Part shown: in pieces, positions 12,318-23,163 of the stretch
Layout: each line of letters opens with the position of its first letter
Numbering within the stretch: the first letter of the stretch is position 1
Assembly: GCA_002682825.1 (NCBI GenBank)
Contig: NOKP01000016.1
Span: 1,012,526-1,076,525 of the forward strand
DNA: 64,000 bases
Origin: Neonectria sp. B-13
Lineage: Eukaryota > Ascomycota > Sordariomycetes > Hypocreales > Nectriaceae
Reading direction: 5' to 3'
Position numbers and translations under genes: made by a program
The notes under the pieces: generated by a model
What the model was told of the DNA's origin: nothing
The model's input: only the letters and a program-made list of their open reading frames with translations
The model's database searches: none

Positions 12318-15300
12318 CTAGTTGATCAATAATCTCTTAGTGGCCTTGACAGCTCTCATGGCTGGGAGTGTGTGCGCCCTGCCTGGCCGTCTCCCAATTT
12401 CGACACACAGCATGCGAATAAAATCGATGTTGGTCCAGTAGCTCGTGTGCGCGCTCAGCATGTTCAGGTACTGGATCTCCAGCGGTCCGCCGCCGGAGCG
12501 CAGATACCAATCGATCTGTCCATTGTCGTTAAGTAAAAAAGCCTTCCTCTCGGCAATCTCCTCGCGGGTGAAGTCGTGGACCTCGAGCTCGAGCTGCGAG
12601 GGTAGGCGGATCGCCGTGGGCCGCTCTGACTCCGGGGCGAGCCGGTTCGGCGCCGGGGCCATGCCGGGCACCACGTTGCGCATCGCATTGCCGACCGACT
12701 TCCAGAGCGAGCCGGCGATGCTGGGGACGTAGGCCGACTTGAGGCTCGAGGCGTAGACAGGGTCCACGGCTCCGTTGAGGAGGTAGGCGATAGGGTCTTC
12801 CTTAGCAAGGATATTGTAGATGTTTTCAACAGCTAGGCATCCAAAGGTGCCGGCCTCTCCGACGACGCCGTGTGCAACGGTGTCGCTCGAGTCGGCCCCA
12901 GGCTTCATCCGTCCATACCTAGGCATCAAGGTGCCTCTCTCCAAGAGCAGGAAGAACCCCGCCGGGCTCCCTGCCAAAAATAGGTTCGTAGTGTCGAACT
13001 CGAAAAATCGCGTCTCTGGCTCTTTACGAGACAAGTCGATTTTTGGCACCATTGTCGGCTGGTGCGACAGGATCTCAAGAGCCATTGCGCTACCCAGAGA
13101 GTGGCCGATAATGTGAACACGCCCATGTTCTGCAAACCCCTGATTGTTCCTACACCACAGCCGATAGACTCTATTTGCCTCAGACACCAGAGCATTGATC
13201 ATCTTTCCCTTGTGATGAGACAAGTAGAACGGAATGTCAAACATGACGTCTGAAATCATGCTGCGGACGGCGGGGATGGTATCAGGCTCAATGTCTTTTA
13301 GTCCAAAGCCATCGGGCGTGTATGACGCCTTATCCTCCTCTCTCATTGGGCCACCATCTTCGAGGGACAGGCCCATCCTCCAGTTCAGGGGCAGAATCAT
13401 GAGGCCATTCTGGTCCTCACGGAGCACCTCCTGGACAATTGGTGTCTTGAGTTCCATGTTCACTGCCCGCCGAAAGCCGTTTATAGCGTGCGTGAAATGA
13501 AAGCTCTCTACCCGCTCCGCAAACTTTTGGCCAATTCCATGAGCCACAAGCACGAGATCGGTGACCTGCCCTCGTTCCTTTTCTGCCTTACAGGCTAAGC
13601 ACACATCTTGCCCCGTACTCTCATGGGACTCGTCTGCGGCTGATACGCCTGGTGTGTTAGGTGCCCGCTTCTTGTGGTGGATGCGCTCCCACGCATTGCG
13701 GTCGAAGCCTCTCACAACTGGAACTCCGACTGTCAGACCTTTCATGATCTTCCACACAGGCCGTCTGCCGTAATAAGCCGACGGCTTAAGGCTAGGTTTC
13801 AAAAGAAAAGCTTCAGTCTGGTTCTTATAGATGACATGGTAGTTCAAAAAGGGGCGGTTTGGTGCCTCAGTCCCTCTGTTGTCCACCGGGGTCGGTTCGA
13901 GGGTCCCCTCGGCGGCAGCCTCTCCTCGGAAGCAACGGGCTGCGCAGAATGGATCATACGGTATAGTGGTCTCTGTCATCCCGTCATCTTCGGAGGAAAA
14001 GTCGGATTCAGGGGACCATAGTCGATGGGAGACCTTTTCCTCGCCAAGAGGTCCCACATCGATAGCGCAACGTATTTCGTCACCCCATGTCTCCGTCCAT
14101 GGTTTGAGCTCGTGAAAACCAGCTTCGAGTTGGTTCGAAACAGCAGCAGGGATTGGAAGCATCGTATCCCTTAGACATGTCAGTATGCTGGACTCAGACC
14201 TTCAGCTTACATTCAAAAACTCACCTATAAAACCATGTGGCTCTCATAACCACCGCAACGTCGTTCACTGGTGACCAGTAGATGGGCTTCATCTGGAGCG
14301 CGGGGAGCGATACCATGTGTAGTCTCGATATCCCAACGGCGACTTCAACATCATCTGGTCGATGGTTGCCAGCCATCGCAATGCTCGCTCTCTCTGCGAC
14401 TTCTGGCTCGTTGTCCCGTATAGATGTCACGTCGTTCTCAACCTCGCGGAGAGGTGCGTCCGGCAGAGGGCTTTCCACTCGAGACATGGTGGTGGAAGTA
14501 GCTTCCGGGTATGAATGGGGACTGCCAACTCGGACAAACGGCTGACCAGATATGCCATCGTCCAGAAGAGGTGGTCGAGTGAGTGCCGGGCTGCTCGATG
14601 GGGTCTGCGATCGAGGCGACTGGGTTTTAGACTGAGAAATCGAAATACGACGACTTTTTGTATCTACCCCACCGCTGAATGGTTGCTTTTCTTGGTTTCT
14701 GCTTGTCGCGCTTCGAGATTCGGTCTTCATCTTTGGAATTCGAGATATCAGATGCGAGATGGTATTGGTATTGGATGCAGTTCCAGGACGGCTAGTGGGA
14801 ACATCTGCAGTAGAGGGACGGCTTTCGGTGAGTGTATCTGCTTCCCTTCGTAAACGATCCAGAACCAGAACAACCTGTTGCATTACTTCATCGAGGCCAA
14901 GGGAGGGAGTCCGCTTTCTGACAAGGGCACAGAAGGTTGTCTCCAGCTCTTGGGAGACGTTGACGACCAGTTCAGAGCAACAGGCGGGTACGTTAGTCGT
15001 CGGTAGAGCACCATAAAACGGCAACGATAAGTCCTGGGGCTGGTGTTTGCTGCGATGCCTGTTCCAGTGGATGGACGCCATGTCCTGGACGAGCGATGCC
15101 AACTTGTCCGCGATGATTTGGGATGACTCGGCGTCCAGGGCCCGGCCCCGCCTCACGTCTTCATGAGCCCGACGATCATTATCGGACATGAGGCCAAGCC
15201 AGGCCTTCTCGAGAGCAGTATTATCGCCTCGAGTATACGGACGCAGTTGACCCTTGCCGGACCTCGACTCGGACGGACCGGCGGCGAAGCTGGTTGACAG

Positions 15301-15546
15301 CGGGTCGTCAATGGGGAGGGCGGATGAATAAAAGAACTGGGCTTCTATGGGTGGTATATTATCTTCTCGTTCGACGCGGGCGACGGGGGCCAGGCGGCAC
15401 TTGGCCCCGTATGTGTGGCGATGGTTGTCGTCGTCGTTGGCCATCGTGGTGTCCGGAATGTCGTCGCTGAGTGAAGCTAGCCAGTGTGGTCGGGCCTTGG
15501 GCAGCTGGTGCAGGCGGCGTGGCTCTCGTCTGGGCCATAGAGGCAA
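12318..15546 (-). CDS. DDHD-domain phospholipase, PA-preferring PLA1 family
   Basis: Predicted intracellular phospholipase A1 of the DDHD/PA-PLA1 family (animal DDHD1/DDHD2, yeast YOR022C), which hydrolyses phosphatidic acid and related lipids at internal membranes. Exon 1 is 14225-15546 and exon 2 is 12318-14169. A 55-nt GTGAGT...AAG intron rejoins the frame as FYR-DTMLPIP, giving 1057 aa. The N-terminal half includes a WWE-like start (IPPIEAQFFYSSALPIDDPL) and a long Ser/Pro/Thr-rich disordered stretch with SRTP-type repeats. The second half has the nucleophile elbow GHSLGSA at about residue 796. The DDHD region follows, with FEFDTTNLFLAGSPAGFF, KEDPIAYLLNGAVDP and AHTSYWTNIDFIRML supplying the D, D, H and D positions. 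The start is uncertain. An in-frame ATG lies about 34 codons in (MANDDDN), and an overlapping open frame from 15574 suggests the true N-terminus may differ. It is convergent with rad3 (277 bp between stops). Confidence 0.85.
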
Positions 15547-16666
15547 GGCGACGTGGGGATTCGTTGCTCGTCATTCACGCTGTCGGGTAAGAAAAAGTCG
15601 TGGACCAGACAGCGGGCGACGTTGTGTTTGGTTCACCGACCTTAGTCCATTCAGGTTGATGACGTGGGAGGTTCCTAAACGATATCATGTTGCCTTCAAG
15701 AGTGGGTCCAGCCCATGTACCTATAGGTATCCCCGATACAGTTTCAATGTATTTATACACATACAGCGCCCGAAGAAGTACGTGTATTAGGCAGCATGGT
15801 ACTTCCTGGCGTACATACGTTGCATGATGAATCCAACTTCACATGTTTTGATTGTGCCACATCATGCACCCAAATGCCAGCTTGAAATCTACACGTTAGA
15901 CAAACAATTTTACTTGCTTAGGTACTTACTCTGAACCTGGCCAAGTTCAATATTATTCGAGCCACTGCAGCACTAACCTTGGCCTAAGGATTTAATAGGT
16001 ATCCTTGAAACTATGAGATAGGTATTGCGAACTTGAAGAAGTGCCCAAACCTCCATTCAGTCCTTCGGGGTCGTACCGTGGATTATGCGTGGGCCTGAGC
16101 AGTCGAATGAAGCCCGTTACCAAAACTCACGCACTTAATATGAGATAATTCATCAAGTCTAGAAAGTACACCTCAAATGCAACCACGCACAGTAACTCGA
16201 ATGCCAACCCTAGTAAAAGCATGCAAAACCCTAAGGGAGAGAGATATTTCTCGACTCCAAGGTTCACCGGCCCCACTCCTCCCGGAGCATCAACTCCACG
16301 CCAGAGGTTCGAGAGAGGGACAAACCAGCAAGGGCATCTTTCCGGTCGTGCCAGTTTGTGTAGTGTTTCTGCATCCTGATTAGCACGGCTTTCGATTTCC
16401 AAAATTCCGAGATTCCGGAATTAAAAAAACCCACGATGGGTCTGACGGCGTCAAGAGTGCGGGGATCCTTTTCCGAGGTGGGGATAAATGAAGTTAGAAG
16501 AGGGGCCCAGCTGAGTCAAAGCCCGACAAAGAGTCTATCGTTATTCCTCGGAATTGCTTGAGTCAGGGCAATTTCTGTCTCTTAACCCAAGTTATCAGAA
16601 CCGGCTCCAACTCCCACGAAACAGGAGACGGGTTCAAGTGGTGTGGCACCGGCTCGACAGGTTACA
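15547..16666. other. Intergenic region, no gene seen
   Basis: Lies upstream of the DDHD lipase gene and upstream of the aldo-keto reductase pseudogene. Short open frames on both strands have no recognisable domains. Around 15780-16040 it becomes moderately AT-rich with TAGGTA-like motifs, but it lacks the strong RIP pattern seen past 50.3 kb. Confidence 0.4.
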
Positions 16667-18177
16667 ATGGAATACACAAGGCAGGCGGCTCCACGTCTCC
16701 GGGTGCGGTGACAGCATGTCGACTGACTTGTCATGATAGACTCGGCGAGAGCGGCCTCAGGGTCTCCAAGATCATCATTGAGTGCATAGTTTTTGGCAGC
16801 TCCAAGTAGGAGCGTTCCTTAGACTCTTGATGATGAGGAAGGCCTGGAGCTGCTCAAGAAAGCATTTGACCTCGGGACCAACACGTGGGTATGTATTGAT
16901 CAACGATAAGGATCAAAAGTATGTCACTACTGTACGCGTTGGCTCACCCCTGACCCAGCATACGGCTGACTTCTACTCGAATGGAGCGTCTGAGGTCATT
17001 GTTGGCAAGGCCCTCAAGAAATACAACATACCTCGGAACAAGGTTACCATCCTCAGCAAGGTCTACTTCCTCATCACCGAAGGCGAAGGCACTCGGGTCG
17101 CTCCCATCAACGATGGACCGATTGTGAACCAGATGGGCCTTTCGAAGAAGCACATCTTTGATGCTGTCGATGGCTGTCTTCGACGCCTCGACACGGAGTA
17201 CATTGGTAATTGTTGTGTCGCACCAATGCTTTGTGCGGTCAGTAGGCGTCGCCAGTAGTAGCCGCCCAGTTGTAGTGGTGGTGGTGATGGTGACGGTGGT
17301 GGTGGGCAGTCGAATCCTGGCAAGCGTCTAGGGTTCGCAGTCTCTGCTGTTGGTAGTGGTGCTTCTCCTGGTGGTAATAGAGGCTCCTGCTGCTACCCGT
17401 GGATACGCAAAGGCTGCCTTTTCCGCTACGGCCCATGGCATTCCCAAAGCAGAAATCTGTGCAGCCGACCAGGGTCAATTCCAAATGGAAAGTGGTGTTC
17501 CCCCCCGGGAGGCCCATGCGCTTGGCTCGCCCGACTTGTACTGTATCGATCCATGCTGATGACCGGGATGTGATTTATTAGACGTTCTCCAGATCCATCG
17601 CCTGGACCGAGACACGCCACCAGAAGAGATTATGAGAGCCCTACACGACGTAGTCATGTCTGGCAAAGTGCGATACGTTGGGGCCAGCTCCATGTGGACA
17701 TGGGGGTTCGCCCGGCTGCAGCACATTGCAGAGATGAGAGGGTGGACCAAGTTCATCTCCATGCAGAACTGCTATAACCTAGCCTATCGAGAAGATGAGC
17801 GAGAGATGATTCCCTTTTGTAAGGCGACTGGGGTAGGCATCATTCCTTGGTCGCCGCTGGCTCGGGGCCTGCTCACCCGGCCCTAGGGCACGGCCGAGAG
17901 CGAGCGAGCACGCGGGGACAGGTACAGCGCCGTGTGGGACTTGGAGGCCAGTCGCGAGGTTGTCGGCCGAGTCGAACAGCTAGCCCAGAAGAAAGGCGTC
18001 AGCATGGCCGTGCTGGCGACGGCGTGGGTGCTGCACAAGGGGTGTTCCCCGATCCTGGGCTTGAATAAGCCGGAGAGGATCGAGGAGGCGGTTGGGGCGC
18101 TGCAGGTCCCGCTCACCGACGAGGACGTCAGGTTTCTCGAGGAGGAGTACAAGCCGCGCGCTGTGCAGGGCCATTGA
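16667..18177 (+). pseudogene. Aldo-keto reductase pseudogene (YajO/VrdA-like)
   Basis: Remains of an NADP-dependent aldo-keto reductase. The exons read 16667-16680 (MEYTR), 16740-16888, 16959-17205 and 17582-18177. They cover family blocks such as [65 protein letters not shown] and the C-terminal LGLNKPERIEEAVGAL. Defects are a TAG at 16807 where Trp is expected (FGSSK-stop-E), a one-base frame change between 16809 and 16826, and a second in-frame TAG at 17884 after LLTRP. The donor at 16681 is GC rather than GT. The expected DTADFYS reads HTADFYS, so the first residue of the catalytic Asp/Tyr/Lys/His tetrad is replaced. Intron 3 is 376 nt, long for this genome, and GGT-rich. Both stops could arise by RIP-type C:G to T:A changes (TGG or CAG to TAG), yet the rest is not AT-rich. 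Mobile or active copies elsewhere are not excluded. Confidence 0.8.
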
Positions 18178-18856
18178 TAATCCATAATTCCACAACTCCA
18201 CATTGCATCACCATTCCTGGGATGTCTGCCGCGGAACATCACGTCTTCTAGTCTTCTTAAAAGCAGGGCATCTGACGACTACTTTCCATGGCAACTTTAA
18301 CCACGGCATTGGCCGTGAAAGCCTTGCAGTCCCACGTCGTAGTGTTGTCCATCCTCCTCGCCATAACAAAGTAGCATTGGGGTCTTGGAGTATCCCAGGC
18401 GACCGGTTGCGAACCAGCCCGAGTGAGGTCTTTTGTCTCTGTCCACAGGGCGATTCAGGCGCCCCGGCGGCAAACCCGGCGGCTAGCCATAGGCTCCTCG
18501 GCCGCCATGTAGAGGGGAACCAGTCGGGACGGAGGCAGGCACAGGCAGGGAGGGCCATAAAGGTGTCTTGATCGGGACGGTACTCCTGCACTTCTCCCAA
18601 CAGGCCCCGCCGCATGGCGTTGGCAACGTTATCCCGTCTGCTTCTGCCAGTCTAGGTTGGTAGTGTCAGGTCATAGTTAGCTTGGGTCGTTCCGGCACGG
18701 CCAAGGCGCGTACGGGGCGCCTGTCCCGCTCTAATTGAGGGTTTTCGAGTCGCACAGGCGCTAGATTCAGCGTCATCGCCGCTGTTTCTGCATTGCCCAC
18801 GGTCTAGGTGCGGGCGTGAGAGGCCGGAGGTCGACGCGGATGTGGACGCATACGCG

Positions 18857-18918
18857 GGCGTGGGCGTGGGCGTGGGCGTGGGCGTGGGCGTCAGCGTGGG
18901 CGTCAGTGTGGGCGTCGG
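18857..18918. repeat. GTGGGC hexanucleotide array
   Basis: Tandem GTGGGC units in succession, the later ones interrupted by GTCAGC and GTCAGT variants. The array generates overlapping false open frames encoding Trp-Ala or Val-Gly repeats. No gene is associated with it. Confidence 0.8.
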
Positions 18919-20269
18919 GGGTTGCGATATCGCAGCATGGTACTATGGGGAAGGCGCAAACAGGCATCCATGCCCGTCATGTCCCATCTCCACAAGGCGG
19001 CCCGAGAGAGCCACAACCCACAACCTTGACAACCACCACACGGGCCCACCAGAACGAACCAAAGATGCTAGGTGGATTCAGCAGGGGGGCATTTACCAGC
19101 AACAGCCCGGGAATATCCAAGCACGGCCAAGGACTGCTTGTAGTTATGGTGGTACTTGTCCGTTTGGGAAAGCGCATCGTCCCCATTTCTGTCTCGATCC
19201 GCAAATGCTCCGAACATGTCAAAGTCTCAAAGGGCCCTACTATAGGGTCGGAGAGCATGGAGCAGGGCCATAGCCTCTAGGGCCACGCTACACGGCCTTT
19301 TCAGGGACCTTCCCTCCTGGTCAGTGGTGAGTGCCCGGACCCCTTGAAGAGCCCCAAGCTAGGACGATGGTGCTTGCCTTTACGAATTTGACGAAGCGCC
19401 GGAGTAAGCTGGGAGGAAGGTTCTTCCCTATCGTAGAGACTGTAACTTAGGCTAGGTAGCTTCCCAGGTAGTAGGAAATTTCCGACTTAGTAATTACCAA
19501 CCCAAGGTAGGCAGGTACGTCGTAGCTGAGCACCTGCGGGAAGGGACCAGCCGCAGACGAGGGGGAGGTTGCGACTGCGTCACTATGCACTGTGAATAGA
19601 CGTGCACTTTCTGGGTAGGGTTTCTTCAACGGCCAAAAATCGCCCGGAGAACCACTGGGGAACGTCCCCAGCAGGCGCGCTGGGGGCTGCCTGAGGTGGT
19701 GGCCCCTGTGCGGTCCGTGCTGGAGCCCTCAGTGGCACGGTGCCTGTGTTACATCACGGACTCCTAAAGTTCCCGGCTAGCAGGGACCTTTCCTGAGGGA
19801 TCCTGTCCCTTCCAACTTCCAACCAACCCGGAGCAGCGGCCCTCAAGCGGCCCGCAGTTGTTCTTCGCTGCTAAACTTTCCGACCAGGGTGACCAGCGTC
19901 TCTGCCATCGGCCTACTCGCGCTCGTCCCGTCGTACTATGAGCGTCGAAGCATGGTATATGATCTAGTCCGGTCTAGGACTGGGCTCACCTCGCCCTGCC
20001 CCGACTCGCGCCACATGATCCGTTTCTCGACTCTGGGTCCCTGAAGGCGGCAACGCATCTCCTACTATTCGGGGAATACGGATAACAGGCCTACATGCCT
20101 GGTACGCCGCGATGACAAGCTCGCATGCGATCCCCGTTGATCGATGCGCGCCTGTTGGCGTTCCTACCTTACCCAAGTGTGTATGTAGGCAAGCCTGACA
20201 AGGCAACTTGTCCCTTGGTCCCCTGGCAGCCCGAGTGGTCCCTGTCTGCAACGCCCAGTTCATCCCGGG

Positions 20270-20333
20270 GCTCGATCCAGGCTCAATCCAGGCTCAATCC
20301 AGGCTCAACTCAGGCTCAACTCAGGCTCAACCC
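20270..20333. repeat. Minisatellite of 10-12 bp units
   Basis: Five to six direct repeats of CAGGCTCAATC and then CAGGCTCAACT, with the variant changing mid-array. That suggests separate expansion of two unit types. It lies in non-coding DNA. Confidence 0.75.
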
Positions 20334-21909
20334 GTTGGCGAGCCAATCCGGTATTATCCATTCATTTTGGCTGGTGCTGAACCGTCTCGGGTGACTGGGG
20401 CTGTCTTCGTCAAGGTCACTAGTAGTTAACCTAGCTTAGGTACTACGCGTCTGTGCCTTGCCTTGCCGTCTGCCATCTGCCGTCCCTCGTTGGATGCTTC
20501 GTCTTCTAAGAGGTCCCTTGCAGCAATTATGGCTACACCACCCACCGGACCAGGCCGTTGGGGCATGGGTCATCAAGCCCATGGGGGCCAAGTGTCGTGC
20601 GCATGGGGAGCACACTGGGACGGTTCTGATCAAGTTGGTTCCTCAATGTGGAGAAACCTTTCGGTTTGTTTATGGCATGGATGATGGGGACCCAGCCCCT
20701 CGGACCCATGTGATCCCAATCTGTGGTTGAAGGGGCTTGATGTTCTAGTTATCACCATCTCCCCTCTCTCTATCTCCCTCGCGGGCCCGCTCTATCGTCT
20801 CGTCTACCTCTGTATGTCTATGTCTCTCCGTCTCTCCGTCTCTCCGTCTCTCTGTATACGTCTTTATGTGTCTCTTCCTCGCCCTCTCACTCTTTGGCGG
20901 CCTACCTCGTACTGTGACTCTCTTGCCCCCAACTCCCTTGCCCCCAACTCTCTTTGCCCTCCCTCTCCGTAACCGCCCACACCCTCTATCCTCACTCTTT
21001 GGCGTACCTGGGTACAACTGAGGACCTCCTCCAACTGGTCCCTTCACTAAGAGAATTATGGGGAGGACTATACTTAGATAGCTTGCTTTGTGATGTGTCC
21101 CTGGCCCTGAGCCAGACGCGGCGAATCTTCAAGGAATAGGCTTGTCGACACCGTTATCTCCTTAGAGCTCCCTCTCGCCCATCAAGATCTGTCAAGACCG
21201 CGATGCCCCGGCCTTGCGGTTGGCGAACAAGACCCCTGACCTGGTCCTCATTTCGCTCTCGGCCCCGGCCCCATCACCCGCTCCATCACACCTCCCTACT
21301 GGTTTGGGACGCTGCGAACGCAACCTGTCTCCCCATCATACTGCCTGTTTCTTCTCCCCCATGTCGGCGGAGTCTGATCCTTCGCACTACCCTCACCCTC
21401 ACATGTGTTTAATTCATCGACAACGGTTTCATCAACGGCAAGCTCCGCCTTCAAGAGTCTCTGTAAATGTTGCCCGCTCTGGCCATCCCTTCCGTGTCCC
21501 ATTCTTCCCTTCTTATACCCGTCCCGGACGGCAGTCTGCCTTTCCTCCTACGAGGCGCCGCCTTTTGTTTCGCGCCCATCATATCTGTCCGGAAATCTGC
21601 TCGGAAATCTGCTCAATGGTTTTCTGGCCTTCTTTCTCTCCCCACCCCCTGGACCCCAAGTCCCCGTCCACTAGCTCTCTTTCTTTCTGTCTGTATTGCC
21701 TCACCTAACTGCCTAGTTGCCGTTTCGAGATCAAGGCCGTCCAGATGAGACTCGATTTTTCGTCATAGCTAAAGGCCGTCGTGGTCTTCAGTTCCCGCGG
21801 ACTTAATCCCATTGATTGGGCTGTGGTGTGTGTGTTCAGCTGGATCTGACAAATCTTGGCTTCGTCAAGACTTCCCGGATCAGCCCGCACGCCACACAGC
21901 AACCTCGAC

Positions 21910-23163
21910 ATGGACCTTACACCTCCCTCGTTGACTACGTCCCCAGTGCCACCACAACAGAGGCCCTTCAAGTCGCCGCCTTCCCTGTCCCAGGCGTCCT
22001 GCGCCCCAGAAGGTCCAGCCGCCTGTTACCCGTCTCCGTCCCATCTGACCCGAACACTCGGCATACTTGCCTCCCACAACTCCATACCATCCAGTTTCAT
22101 GCAGCAGCGCCTTTCTGAACCAGAGTCTCTTCTTCTTCCATCAGCCGCCATGAGTCACAACACCTGGGTTACTCCAGACGATATGGTGGCGGCGCCCACC
22201 TCTGCCCCATCTTCCTCGACAGTCCCCAATATCTTGCCGGCCGACTACGAATCTTTTGCGACTTACGAGCCCTGTATTCCAGCATCCTTTGGTACCCACG
22301 GACCCTACCTACCGCCTCCTCCAAGCCACTCTTCCTTCTCACACCCGCCACTACCATCAACGGACGGCCCCGCCAGGACACCCTCCATCTCTGCCAGGCC
22401 TCCCTACGGCTATCTTCACGATCCATCGGCGCAAAGGTTCCGTCTAGAAGGCTCTGCTACTTACGGACAAGCCTTCGAGAGGCAACACTATCAGGCTTCC
22501 GTTGAGACAAGTGCGCCATACAGCTCGGAAGGCTCCCCGTTTGGCCCGCCACTCCAGCCGGACCTGGGTGACAATTCAGTCCCAGTGTGGCCCAAGCAAG
22601 ACAGCGATACGTCCCAGACTTACTTCAGTCCTCAGACCCAAGGATCTGATTTGGGACAGGACAGGCAAATGCTGAAAACGACTAGACCTCGACGTCCGCC
22701 ACGGAAACACACAACAAAGGAGGAGGCCAACTTTCAGTGCGAGGTCAAAGGATGTGGAAAGTTCTTCAGTCGCAGTTACAATTATAAGTCACACCTAGAA
22801 ACCCACGACGAGAAACGCGAATATCCTTTCCCCTGTCCTGTAGACGGATGCACCAAGAAATTTGTCCGCAAAACCGACCTGCAGAGACATCACCAGAGTG
22901 TCCACATGAAGGAACGCAACCACAAATGCGACTACTGTGGTCGTCTCTTTGCTCGAAAAGACACCCTTAGAAGGCAAGTTCTGGGGGTTTTCTAGCAACA
23001 AAATGTGCCACTGCTAACTCAAGTTGGTTGTAGACACATGGAAGATGGTTGTTCAAAGAGATTCGACATCGGGACACTTAATCTCCAAGAGGAAAGTTTT
23101 GGATCCATGGGCACAGTGAACCGATCCGAACGACCCAGCCATGGCTCTCGAAATACTTCTTAG
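21910..23163 (+). CDS. C2H2 zinc-finger protein, probable transcription factor
   Basis: Probable nuclear DNA-binding regulator; target unknown. Exon 1 is 21910-22973 and exon 2 is 23034-23163, giving 397 aa from the ATG at 21910 (MDLTPPSLTTSPVPPQQRPF). Residues 1-270 are Pro/Ser-rich and disordered, a usual activation-region composition. A basic patch (RPRRPPRKHTTKEEA) precedes three fingers from about residue 276: CEVKGCGKFFSRSYNYKSHL, CPVDGCTKKFVRKTDLQRHH and CDYCGRLFARKDTLRRHM...C. The layout recalls fungal Swi5/Ace2-type triple fingers but I cannot name an orthologue. The intron (22974-23033, 60 nt) uses a GC donor in the strong context AG|GCAAGT. Splicing it supplies the His and Cys that complete finger 3, whereas reading through ends the protein after VLGVF. 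The tail after the fingers is short (SKRFDIGTL...). Confidence 0.8.

Larger units (their letters stand above)
18178..21909. other. Gene-poor intergenic region with tandem repeats
   Basis: About 3.7 kb upstream of the C2H2 gene. It contains a GTGGGC hexamer array (18857-18918), a 10-12-bp GGCTCAATCCA/GGCTCAACTCA minisatellite (20270-20333) and CTCTCCGTCTCTC-type pyrimidine runs (about 20755-20880), then a pyrimidine-rich leader. Open frames in it are low-complexity or contradictory on both strands. I found no domain, tRNA or conserved exon. Confidence 0.4.

Noticed and set aside
15347..15574. Frameshift or missing first exon at the start of the DDHD lipase
   Set aside because: An overlapping frame from 15574 looks plausible as an N-terminus. 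Without a homologue alignment I could not show that it joins the main frame, so I only noted start uncertainty.
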